From the NCBI RefSeq assembly GCF_010645065.1, contig NZ_JAADZW010000016.1, positions 1 through 64,000 of the forward strand: 64,000 bases of DNA. Direction: 5' to 3'. Below are positions 1 to 8,159 of the stretch, in pieces. The stretch's first letter is position 1. Every line of letters begins with the position of its first letter. The DNA comes from Flavobacterium fluviatile (GTDB lineage: Bacteria > Bacteroidota > Bacteroidia > Flavobacteriales > Flavobacteriaceae). The translations under genes and the position numbers were made by a program. Below the pieces are notes generated by a model. It was given only the letters and a program-made list of their open reading frames with translations, ran no database searches and was not told the origin of the DNA.

Positions 1-3000
1 ACCGGCGAGGACCAATACGTAAAATCGTAACGCTTCATCGGCTGAGAAGATCGCTTGTAGATGATTGATCCAGAGTTGATCGCATTTGTTGTCTGAATTA
101 AACTGGCATTGTTTTCGAATGTCAAAGAACCACCATTAACTGTTACTTCATTGGTTATGGTTAATGTTCTTCCTGAGTTTACAACAACACTTCCTGAGTT
201 TACAGTACAGCTACACGCCGATATATCACTTGTTAGTGTATAATTGCCTTCAAATACAATGCTATCATCTGCTGTTGGCAACGTAGTATTATTAGTTTTA
301 GACCATTTTGTACCGTCCCACGTATTCGCTGCTCTGGTAATAGTAACGACCAATGGATCAGAAGTACAATTACCTTCTCTATATGTAAAAGAATAACTAC
401 CGGCAGCTAAATTTGAAATAGTAATACTTGCTCCTGTTCCGGTAATAGTAGCATTGGAAGTACCCGTTCTGTATAAAGTCCAATTACCAGTAGGTAATCC
501 GTTTAATACAACGCTACCCGTAGAACCCGTACAACTCGTATTTATTACAACACCATTAGTTGGAGGGGAAAAAGCCTGAAATCTAATTCTGGATGGAATT
601 GATGTCTTTGTACAGCCATTAGAACTTTGCAGTACAACCTGATAAGTTCTAAAAGCTCCCGGGAAAGCAGTGGGTGAATAGGAGATTTGTCCTGCAGTAC
701 CAGCAATATCCTGCCAATCTGAATTATCAGCATTATCACTATATTGCCATTTTAAAACCAATGAAGCATCTGGATAGGCAATTGTATTTCCGGCAATACT
801 ATGCAGGGTCAATGTTGGCAAAGCATCTCCTTTGCAGAGATTTTCTCTTCCTCCGTTTACCTGTCCTCTATCTACTACTTGTACATTTGTTGTATAAGTT
901 GCTGGTGAAGCACCACTACAGCCATTCGAATTATTATAATTAACTGTAACGGTTTTAGAACCAGCAGTTAACCACTCAATTACAATATCATGATTCGTAC
1001 TTGTACCTCTAGCGATTAGTCTGTAATCTGTATTAAGAACTCCTGAAACGGTCCACACATAATTCGATTGTCCAGATTGCGTAGCATAAGTTATATGTGT
1101 ATCGGCACATGTCTGAGCCTGAGCAGCGGTTGTAAATGTTGGTGTTGGTGTTGGATTAACCGTTACTGTTGCAGAACCTGACAAACTAGTAAGACAACTT
1201 GTAACCGACTGATAAGCGGCACTAACCAAATTATAAGTAAAAGTTCCCGAGGCGCCGGTTGGGACACTAACAGTTGCTGTAGCGTTTGCACCCACATTTA
1301 TTGTGGAATTTGCACCTCCGTTAATATTATAAGTAACCGTTATGGGACTATCCTCAGAATTTGAGAAAGTTATAACAGGCGAAGCTGCATTTCTGCAAAC
1401 AGCTGTTGTTCCACTTATTGTAGCCTTAGGAACATCGAGTGTTTTTATCTGAATATAGTTAGAATTTACGCTTGAAGAACAACTGTTATATGCTCTTAAT
1501 CGATAAAAATAAGTAGTTTTTTTATCTAATCCGGTAACATTATAAGAACTTACAAGTCCAATATCTAAACCGTTATAAGCAGGAAGAATACCTGAAAAAT
1601 TATTAACTGTTGATACGTCTAAATAATAGCCTGTTGCATTAGAAGCTGCTGTCCAATTGGCTAGAAAACTAGAACAAGTAACATCTGTCGCAGCAGTAGC
1701 AGCTGGAGTTCCCGGAAGAGAATTTACTGTTACTAATTGAGAAGCACAAGTTGTTGTATTGCAAGTCCCGCTATATCTCACATAATAAGTTGTATTAGAT
1801 GTTGGAGAAACCGTAATACTATTTCCGGTTCCTGCTGATGTCCCTCCACAAGACCCTGTAAACCATTGTACGGTTGCTCCCGTCCCTAATGTCCCTCCAT
1901 TAACTGTAAGCGTTGTAGAGCCTCCGTTACAAATTGTAGTAGTTCCGGTTATTCCTGTTGGGGCTACTGAAGGAAAATTTACTGTTACTGTTGTTGATGC
2001 ACATGTAGTGGTGTTGCATGTACCTTCATATCTTACATAATAATTTGTAGTTGTTGTTGGCGATACACTAATACTATTTCCTGTGCCAACCAAAGTTCCT
2101 CCACAAGAACCTGAATACCATCGGGCTGTTGCTCCTGATCCTGATGTTCCTCCGGTTAGTGTAAGTGTAGTAGAGTTTCCATTACAAATTGTAGTAGTTC
2201 CGGATATTCCTGTTGGGGCTACTGATAGTGAGTTAGGAGTAATATTTCCAGTTGTTGACGTAGAACTTGTACCACAAGCATTAGTAGCTGTTACAGAAAC
2301 TGTCCCAACTCCTGAACCAATTGTAATAGCTGCTGAAGTAGTTGTACCTCCTGCTGTTATTGCCCAGCCTGTTCCTGTTACAGACCAGCTATAAGATGTA
2401 GCACCGGTTACAGCTACTATACTAAAAATGTTTCCAGTTGAACCAGCACATTTATTTATTGGTTGTGTTATTGTCCCTGGTGTTGCAGGAGCTGAATTAC
2501 TTACTGTAATAGCATAATTGGCAGAAACAATTCCGTTTCCACAACTATTAACGCCATAAACAGTCAAATTACCAGAAGTAGCGTTTGAAGCAAATGTTAT
2601 TGTAGGTGTATTTGTTGTTCCTGTAATTGTTGCCCCTGTTCCCGAATAGCTCCATATATAAGATGTAGCATTAGCAATTACAGGAACTGAATAACTTACA
2701 TTTGTTTGTCCTTGACATACACTTGATGCCCCAGTAATTGTTCCTGCTGCTGCCGGAAGCGAATTTACAATAACTGTATTAGTTGCTGGTGGCCCTGAAC
2801 AGGCACCTGAATAATTAACCGTAACCGTTTTTGAACCCGATGTTAACCATTTTAGCGTTACGGAATTAGTTGTTGTAGAACCTGCAGAAATTGTATAATC
2901 TGTGCCTAATGTACCCGGAATTGTCCAAACATAATTACTTTTGCCAGATTGTGTTGTGTAAGTAACATCAACATTAGTACAAACAGGTGATGACGGAAAT

Positions 3001-4253
3001 GTAGTAAAAGTCGCTCCGTCAATAGTTAATGATCTGGAGGTTGAAGTACCACAACCATTATAGGTAGTAAAAACAACTAGAACAGTTCCAGCACTAACTC
3101 CGGTTACAACACCAGCTTGCGTTATCGTAGCACTACCTGTTTGATTAAATATTGACCAAGTACCTGTTGAAGGCCAGGTATTGGGATCTTTTGTAAATGT
3201 AGTCGTCCCACCAACACAAATTGAAGAAGCTCCCCCACCAATTGTTCCAGGATTCGATGAATTGTTTCCTTTTTCAGTAAAACTAACAACATTTGAATAT
3301 CCTCCAATTCCACAACTTGTACTGGCTCTTAATCTATAGTAATAAACTCCTCCACGTGCCAATCCTGTTATAGTATGAGAATTAACATTCCCTACATATA
3401 AGTTTTGATATCCTGAAACATAATTTGTAAATGCATTGTCAATTGCCACGTCTAAATAATACCCATCAACCTGATTACCACTCACATTATAAACACCATT
3501 CCATTGGGCTACCCAATCATTACAACTGGCAGAACCGGAAGTGGCTACAGGAGATGCAATAGTCATAGTAGTAAAATTACTAACTGAAGAGTTACCACTT
3601 AAACCACAAGCTTCTAAACGACGAACCCTAAAATAATAAGTTGTATTTGGTGATAAACCGGATAAAGTTAGACTATTTACGTTTCCAACATCAAGATTAT
3701 TATATGCTGGAAGAATACTACCCACAGAAAATGTATTATTAGTTGCTACATCCAAATAAAATTTTGTTGCAGACCCATCCCATCTTATTGTGGAGGTACA
3801 CCAATTAACATTATCTGATCTAGGATTTGTTGGAACAGCCACAGACAAAGTAGTAAAAGTACCTGTAGAAGAATAACTACTATACCCTGAAGAATCCCAT
3901 GCTCTGAGTCTAAAATAATAAGTGATGCCAGGATTTAAACCTGTTAAGTTTACACTACTTACATTCCCTAAATCTTTATTATCATAAGCAGAAACAATAG
4001 TTCCGGATGCAAATGTATTTGCAGTTGCAACATCTATATAAAATTTAGTTGCAGATCCATCCCACCTCGCTGTATAACCACTACAAGTGGCATTATCCCC
4101 TCTAATATTAGTTGGTGCTGAGGGTGCAAAATAATCTGATGAACCTGACATTGTCCCTTTCCACTTCACTCCTGTTACATTGCTGCTAATTGTATATCCA
4201 AAAATGAAATTCTGAAAGAGACCCACAAACAGAATAAGTAAAATTTTCTTCAT
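1..4253 (-). CDS. Giant secreted FN3/Ig-like repeat protein, probable T9SS cargo (partial, C-terminus off the left edge)
   Basis: The reading frame starts at the ATG at 4253 and stays open to the window edge, giving 1417 codons without a stop. It begins with a signal peptide (MKKILLILFVGLFQNFIFG). Three fibronectin type III-like domains follow at about residues 42-138, 139-230 and 231-325, each with a YYFRLRA-type strand. Cys-rich Ig-like repeats fill about 330-845, including a tandem pair of 85 residues. A fourth FN3-like domain lies at about 848-935, then more Ig-like segments. The last visible residues (KRYDFTYWSSP) match a motif I know from flavobacterial proteins exported by the type IX system, so a C-terminal sorting domain is expected outside the window. 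The role is probably adhesion or surface structure; this is inference. It is well separated from its neighbour and is likely transcribed alone. Confidence 0.85.
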   Translation of the reverse strand, partial: MKKILLILFVGLFQNFIFGYTISSNVTGVKWKGTMSGSSDYFAPSAPTNIRGDNATCSGYTARWDGSATKFYIDVATANTFASGTIVSAYDNKDLGNVSSVNLTGLNPGITYYFRLRAWDSSGYSSYSSTGTFTTLSVAVPTNPRSDNVNWCTSTIRWDGSATKFYLDVATNNTFSVGSILPAYNNLDVGNVNSLTLSGLSPNTTYYFRVRRLEACGLSGNSSVSNFTTMTIASPVATSGSASCNDWVAQWNGVYNVSGNQVDGYYLDVAIDNAFTNYVSGYQNLYVGNVNSHTITGLARGGVYYYRLRASTSCGIGGYSNVVSFTEKGNNSSNPGTIGGGASSICVGGTTTFTKDPNTWPSTGTWSIFNQTGSATITQAGVVTGVSAGTVLVVFTTYNGCGTSTSRSLTIDGATFTTFPSSPVCTNVDVTYTTQSGKSNYVWTIPGTLGTDYTISAGSTTTNSVTLKWLTSGSKTVTVNYSGACSGPPATNTVIVNSLPAAAGTITGASSVCQGQTNVSYSVPVIANATSYIWSYSGTGATITGTTNTPTITFASNATSGNLTVYGVNSCGNGIVSANYAITVSNSAPATPGTITQPINKCAGSTGNIFSIVAVTGATSYSWSVTGTGWAITAGGTTTSAAITIGSGVGTVSVTATNACGTSSTSTTGNITPNSLSVAPTGISGTTTICNGNSTTLTLTGGTSGSGATARWYSGSCGGTLVGTGNSISVSPTTTTNYYVRYEGTCNTTTCASTTVTVNFPSVAPTGITGTTTICNGGSTTLTVNGGTLGTGATVQWFTGSCGGTSAGTGNSITVSPTSNTTYYVRYSGTCNTTTCASQLVTVNSLPGTPAATAATDVTCSSFLANWTAASNATGYYLDVSTVNNFSGILPAYNGLDIGLVSSYNVTGLDKKTTYFYRLRAYNSCSSSVNSNYIQIKTLDVPKATISGTTAVCRNAASPVITFSNSEDSPITVTYNINGGANSTINVGANATATVSVPTGASGTFTYNLVSAAYQSVTSCLTSLSGSATVTVNPTPTPTFTTAAQAQTCADTHITYATQSGQSNYVWTVSGVLNTDYRLIARGTSTNHDIVIEWLTAGSKTVTVNYNNSNGCSGASPATYTTNVQVVDRGQVNGGRENLCKGDALPTLTLHSIAGNTIAYPDASLVLKWQYSDNADNSDWQDIAGTAGQISYSPTAFPGAFRTYQVVLQSSNGCTKTSIPSRIRFQAFSPPTNGVVINTSCTGSTGSVVLNGLPTGNWTLYRTGTSNATITGTGASITISNLAAGSYSFTYREGNCTSDPLVVTITRAANTWDGTKWSKTNNTTLPTADDSIVFEGNYTLTSDISACSCTVNSGSVVVNSGRTLTITNEVTVNGGSLTFENNASLIQTTNAINSGSIIYKRSSQPMKRYDFTYWSSP
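1711..2220 (-). repeat. Two tandem 255-bp imperfect repeats inside the giant surface protein gene
   Basis: The end GTTGGGGCTACTGA recurs exactly 255 bases apart (around 1957-1970 and 2212-2225), and the intervening sequence aligns along its whole length. The period is 85 codons, so the repeat encodes two Ig-like modules, each with the pattern TTTICN...GSCGGT...YYVRY and paired cysteines. The copies differ at many positions, indicating an old duplication. Confidence 0.8.
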
Positions 4254-4789
4254 AAAAAATTTTTTAAATCTTATAAATAGTAGTTTTTAAAAACTATATT
4301 TTGTTGATTTATTTCCTAACATTACTACCTGATTCTCAGTAGCATCAAAAACCGAATTATTCTTCGAATTTTGTTTCCATTATACCTACGTAAAAATCCG
4401 TAGGAAGGATTTAATTTTGTAATCTTTTTGAACTCATATATCATACAAAATTAGCTTGTAAAATCAGGTTTTTAATGAAATTTCAGACCTTTTAGATAAA
4501 ATGCAGTATTAGTCGATGAGTGACATAATTTGATTTAATAAAAGTAAGAATCAGAAGTATTTACTTACAATTAAGATTAAGAAAATTAAATTAAAAAATA
4601 AGTTTATTACTACATAAAAAAACACAAAACATCTGATTTTCAATATTCAATGTTTTTTATTAAGAAAGTAAATTTCCAAAAAAATCAAAAATGTTGATTT
4701 TGTAAAAAAGCTTAAGCGTTTTTTAACTTTTGCTCATTTCTAATTTAAAAAATACGGTCGTACATTTGAAAAATAATACCACTTTAAAA
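4254..4789. other. Long AT-rich divergent intergenic region
   Basis: This 536-base stretch separates the leftward surface-protein gene from the rightward aldo/keto reductase. It is very AT-rich and I see no convincing ORF or RNA gene. A possible -7 element, TACATTTG at 4761-4768, lies 21 bases before the chosen reductase start, but no TTG sits 19 bases upstream. The remainder presumably holds the promoter of the large gene. Confidence 0.5.
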
Positions 4790-5827
4790 ATGAAATACAC
4801 AACTTTACCCAATACCGATATCAAAGTGAGCAAAATCTGTCTGGGAACCATGACCTTTGGACAGCAGAATACAGAAGCAGAAGGACACCTGCAAATGGAT
4901 TATGCTTTTGAAAATGGCGTCAATTTTTTTGATACGGCAGAAATGTATTCTGTTCCGGCAAATGAAGCCACTTACGGCAGTACAGAAAAAATTATCGGAA
5001 CCTGGTTTAAGAAATCAGGCAACAGGGACAAAATTGTTTTAGCATCTAAAATTGCAGGACCAAACCCCAATTTTGGATACATGCGCGAGAACTTAGATTT
5101 CTCTCCTGCAAGTGTCAAATATGCTTTAGAAAACAGCTTAAAACGTCTTCAGACTGATTATATCGATTTGTATCAGCTGCATTGGCCGGAACGCAAAACC
5201 AATTCTTTTGGACAACGCGGATTTAAAGTTCAGGATGAAACCTGGGAGGATAATTTCAGGGAAGTTCTTGAAACTTTTGATGGTCTGATCAAAGAAGGCA
5301 AAATAAAACATATTGGTGTTTCTAACGAAAATGCGTGGGGAATGATGCGTTTTCTGGAAGAAAGCAAATACCAAAATTTACCCAGAATTAAAACGATTCA
5401 AAATCCGTATAATTTATTAAACCGTCTTTTCGAGGTTGGTTCTGCCGAAGTTTCTATACATGAAAATGTGGGATTGCTGGCTTATTCGCCCTTAGCTTTT
5501 GGCGTTTTATCAGGTAAGTTCTTAACCGGAGAACCTCACCCAAAAGCCAGAATCAATCTTTTTCCTCAATACAAACGTTACAACAGCGATCAAAGCACTC
5601 AGGCAACCCGTTTGTATCAGCAAATTGCCCAGAAACACGGATTGACTTTAACCGAACTGGCCTTAGGTTTTGTACTACAACAGCCTTTTTTAACAAGTGC
5701 TATTATTGGCGCTACGACATTAGATCAGTTAAAAGAAAACATAGCCACTATTGACGTAACGCTGTCAAAAGAAATCTTAGCAGAGATTGAAGAAGTTCAG
5801 AATATTATTCCGGATCCGGCTCCGTAA
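4790..5827 (+). CDS. Aldo/keto reductase, Tas-like
   Basis: This 345-residue protein is a NADP(H)-dependent aldo/keto reductase of the TIM-barrel AKR fold. The start MKYTTLPNTDIKVSKICLG and the segment LGTMTFGQQNTEAE match the E. coli Tas type closely, as do the length and the C-terminal IIPDPAP. Asp and Tyr of the active site are in FFDTAEMY, and the motifs SLKRLQTDYIDLYQLHWP and HIGVSNE are typical. An in-frame TTG 60 bases upstream could extend the protein, but the ATG at 4790 aligns with the family start and is preferred. The physiological substrate is unknown; Tas homologues are general carbonyl reductases. A hairpin terminator follows at 5912-5942. It looks monocistronic. Confidence 0.9.
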   Translation: MKYTTLPNTDIKVSKICLGTMTFGQQNTEAEGHLQMDYAFENGVNFFDTAEMYSVPANEATYGSTEKIIGTWFKKSGNRDKIVLASKIAGPNPNFGYMRENLDFSPASVKYALENSLKRLQTDYIDLYQLHWPERKTNSFGQRGFKVQDETWEDNFREVLETFDGLIKEGKIKHIGVSNENAWGMMRFLEESKYQNLPRIKTIQNPYNLLNRLFEVGSAEVSIHENVGLLAYSPLAFGVLSGKFLTGEPHPKARINLFPQYKRYNSDQSTQATRLYQQIAQKHGLTLTELALGFVLQQPFLTSAIIGATTLDQLKENIATIDVTLSKEILAEIEEVQNIIPDPAP

Positions 5828-5911
5828 TACAAGTGCCATACTTAGCGAAGTTGAAAATTTGCGAATAAAAAAAGGCTTCGACTCCGCTCAGCCTGACAAA
5901 AAACAAAATAC

Positions 5912-5950
5912 AAATCCCGATAACCATAAGTCATCGGGATTTATTTTATA
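5912..5950 (+). terminator. Rho-independent terminator after the aldo/keto reductase
   Basis: A perfect 10-bp stem AAATCCCGAT (5912-5921) / ATCGGGATTT (5933-5942) with an 11-base loop is followed by ATTTTATAATT. It lies 85 bases after the stop codon. Confidence 0.75.
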
Positions 5951-5957
5951 ATTACTT

Positions 5958-6168
5958 TAACCCGTTGGGTGAAATTGATTAAAAAAATTGATTTGCTTAT
6001 AAAAAGTATAAAATCGGGAGTAAAACATCATTTATAACTTAAGGAATTGATGTCATCCTGAGCGTAGTCGAAGGCTTTTGAACACGAAAGGGCTTCGACT
6101 AAGTTTATCCTGAGCGAAGCCGAATGGACTCAGCCTGACACTTATTTTTAATTTCACCCAATGGGTTA
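5958..6168. repeat. Composite repeat bounded by 19-bp inverted repeats
   Basis: TAACCCGTTGGGTGAAATT at 5958-5976 is repeated inverted, with one mismatch, at 6150-6168. Between them at 6052-6140 lies a palindromic arrangement of TCCTGAGCGTAGTCGAAG, CTTCGACT and CTCAGCCTGACA units; a further single unit lies outside at 5872-5898. No protein is encoded. The right end touches the stop codon of the leftward gene ending at 6171. This repeat explains most of the 343-base gene-free stretch 5828-6170. Confidence 0.75.
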
Positions 6169-6170
6169 CT

Positions 6171-6794
6171 TTAATAATAAACAACCAAAATGATTTTCTT
6201 TTTTGAACTGTCAATGAGTTTTTCGATAACTCCAAAAAACTTTTCATTCACCATTGGGCAGCCAAGACTGTTGCAGATAGGATACACTTGTTCTTCAAAA
6301 GGAACATCAAAATATTTGTGCAGAACTATATTCCGGTCAAAAGCCTTACTATTTGTTTTGTCTAAACCATATAATTTATAAGCTTTTCCAAAACTTCCTG
6401 AGTAAGAACTTCCAATTGCATATTTACCTAAGGAACTGCAGTTAGAATTTTTCACATTACTAAAGGTTAGTTTTCCCCGAATTCCTGTTTCTGAACCGGA
6501 ACCATGAGCCACCAAACCTTTGGAGGTTATTTCATTAGACTTTAAATCGTAAACAAAAAACCGGTTTTTTCCTGATTCAATCTTCATATCTAAAAAGAAG
6601 GCAACATCTGAATTATATTTAGGAGATTTCCCCAAAAATCTCCTTATAACAGCTACCTCACTTTTTAATTTCTCTTCGAAGGAATAAACCGATTTTGTAT
6701 TTATAGTTTTTAAAGTCTTTTCCTTGTCTTTTCTGCATGCAAAACTTGCGCCAAAAATTCCAATTAAAAGCAAAATCAAAATATTCTTTTTCAT
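6171..6794 (-). CDS. Lipoprotein with YkuD-like L,D-transpeptidase catalytic domain (YkuD_2 type)
   Basis: The 207-residue product has a lipoprotein signal ending at Cys20 (IFGASFAC) and a domain of the murein L,D-transpeptidase type (PF13645-like). The catalytic pattern is visible: His159 in IVLHKYF, then Ser176 and the nucleophile Cys179 in NSLGCPM. The segments FVYDLKSNEI and VAHGSGS are typical of this family. It should act on peptidoglycan stems from the periplasmic face, attached to a membrane by its lipid; the exact reaction is unproven. It lies 28 bases downstream of the VWA lipoprotein gene on the same strand, so the two are probably co-transcribed from the divergent region opposite the sensor kinase. 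Confidence 0.85.
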   Translation of the reverse strand: MKKNILILLLIGIFGASFACRKDKEKTLKTINTKSVYSFEEKLKSEVAVIRRFLGKSPKYNSDVAFFLDMKIESGKNRFFVYDLKSNEITSKGLVAHGSGSETGIRGKLTFSNVKNSNCSSLGKYAIGSSYSGSFGKAYKLYGLDKTNSKAFDRNIVLHKYFDVPFEEQVYPICNSLGCPMVNEKFFGVIEKLIDSSKKKIILVVYY

Positions 6795-6822
6795 ATTTTA
6801 CAGATTGGCTTTTGGATACTTC

Positions 6823-7983
6823 TTATTTTTCAACTGTATAACCTTTCACCTGAGCAAAACCCAGTATCGAGGTATTGATAGCATTCCCTAAATCATCCTG
6901 TTTTTTGGTTTTCTTAGACTCTGCATCTATGTATTCCTGACGTTTTTTGGCTAAGACAGCAATTTCTTTTTGGATTGTTTCTCTTTCTTTTGTTTTCTGA
7001 GCTACAAAATTTTTTATTTCTTCCGCCGATTTGTTTTGAAGTTCTTCCGGTAATTCTTCTTTCTTAATTTTAGAAATTGCAGCTGCATCATCTTTTACTT
7101 TATCAACCAGATCCCAGCTTTCGTTTTTATAAACTGCTTTTGATTTGCTCACGGCACGTTCCGTATAATTTGCAGCCGAAACTTTTTTTGCATTTTGATC
7201 CTGCAGATTTTGGTTCCTTTTTTTCTCATAGCCTTTTGAACCATAATTAATGTAAGTTTTATTGATCTTTTCATCACATTTTGAAATCTCATCATCATAC
7301 GGGGTAGCGATGTACCTTACAGACTCATTAGAATCAATGTTAAAATATTTGCCTTTTCCATAATCTGCACCATTTTTCCAATAGGTGTTAATGCCTTCTG
7401 TTTTGTCTCCACAAAAAATAGTATTGACATAAATATCTCTTTTTAAAGCATCACTAATGGCTTCTTTATAATTGATTCCACCCTGATCAAAGCCTTCATT
7501 TCCGGCGATGTAAATGAGCTTCATATTACTCTTTTCTCTCGCCCATGTTAATTGTTTGGTGGCATCCTGAATTACAGCTCCGCAATATTCATTGCCGCCA
7601 TTGGTTCTTAAAGCAAATAACTTTTCTGAAATTAAATCCAAATCTGTCGAAAGCGGTGTTATTTGTCGGATATAATTGGATTGCTTCGATAGTCCGTCAT
7701 TGCCATATTCATACAAAGCAATTTCAATATCCGGCGCTTTTCCTTCATATTTTAATGTTGTTAATGTATTGACGATGTTCCAGAGCCTTGATTTCGCCTG
7801 ATCGATTAATCCATCCATACTGCTGGAAGTATCCAATAAAAGGGCAACTTGTATTTTTGCATTTTCTGTTGAAGCCGGTCTTTCAATCCCGGTATTTTTT
7901 TTTGGATTCGCATTTGATGCATTACAGCTTACTAAGCTTATTATTGCTGCCAAAAGTGTCGAAATAAATAAGTTTGATTTCAT
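6823..7983 (-). CDS. VWA-domain lipoprotein
   Basis: The 386-residue protein has a lipoprotein signal with Cys20 (ISLVSC) and a von Willebrand factor A domain at about residues 44-235. The MIDAS metal site is intact at its first loop, with Asp51, Ser53 and Ser55 in DTSSSM. The C-terminal third (about 235-370) is charged and probably coiled coil. VWA lipoproteins usually mediate metal-dependent protein contacts at the envelope. It is the first gene of a leftward pair with the L,D-transpeptidase-like gene, and its start faces the histidine kinase operon. The LytTR-type repeats at 8053-8082 lie about 70 bases upstream of its start, so control by the adjacent regulator is plausible. Confidence 0.85.
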   Translation of the reverse strand: MKSNLFISTLLAAIISLVSCNASNANPKKNTGIERPASTENAKIQVALLLDTSSSMDGLIDQAKSRLWNIVNTLTTLKYEGKAPDIEIALYEYGNDGLSKQSNYIRQITPLSTDLDLISEKLFALRTNGGNEYCGAVIQDATKQLTWAREKSNMKLIYIAGNEGFDQGGINYKEAISDALKRDIYVNTIFCGDKTEGINTYWKNGADYGKGKYFNIDSNESVRYIATPYDDEISKCDEKINKTYINYGSKGYEKKRNQNLQDQNAKKVSAANYTERAVSKSKAVYKNESWDLVDKVKDDAAAISKIKKEELPEELQNKSAEEIKNFVAQKTKERETIQKEIAVLAKKRQEYIDAESKKTKKQDDLGNAINTSILGFAQVKGYTVEK

Positions 7984-8052
7984 GGTTTTGTGATTTTAAA
8001 GGTTGATTACAGATCAAACTTAAAAACTTAAAATCCTCGTTTTTTGAAGAAA

Positions 8053-8082
8053 TGGTGAAACGATATTCTGACTTGGTGAAAC
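8053..8082. promoter_or_regulatory. Candidate LytTR response-regulator binding site (two 9-bp direct repeats)
   Basis: TGGTGAAAC occurs twice without mismatch, at 8053-8061 and 8074-8082, separated by exactly 12 bases. LytTR-domain regulators such as AgrA bind paired 9-bp direct repeats with 12-13 bp spacing, so the geometry fits. The site lies in the 176-base region between the VWA gene and the histidine kinase / LytTR operon. That the adjacent regulator binds here is inference. Confidence 0.6.
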
Positions 8083-8159
8083 CAGTTGTAAAAGGAGTTT
8101 AAAATACTTTACTTTACAATATTAACTGAAACCTTTGCGGTTTTGTTAAAAAGTAAAGA

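Noticed and set aside
2083..2394. Plus-strand ORF of 103 residues, Val/Pro/Glu-rich
   Set aside because: It is the antisense shadow of the Thr/Gly-rich Ig-like repeats of the leftward surface protein; the composition mirrors those repeats and no start signal is seen.
4730..4789. TTG-initiated extension of the aldo/keto reductase
   Set aside because: The extension has no counterpart in Tas-like proteins, and the ATG at 4790 fits their start.
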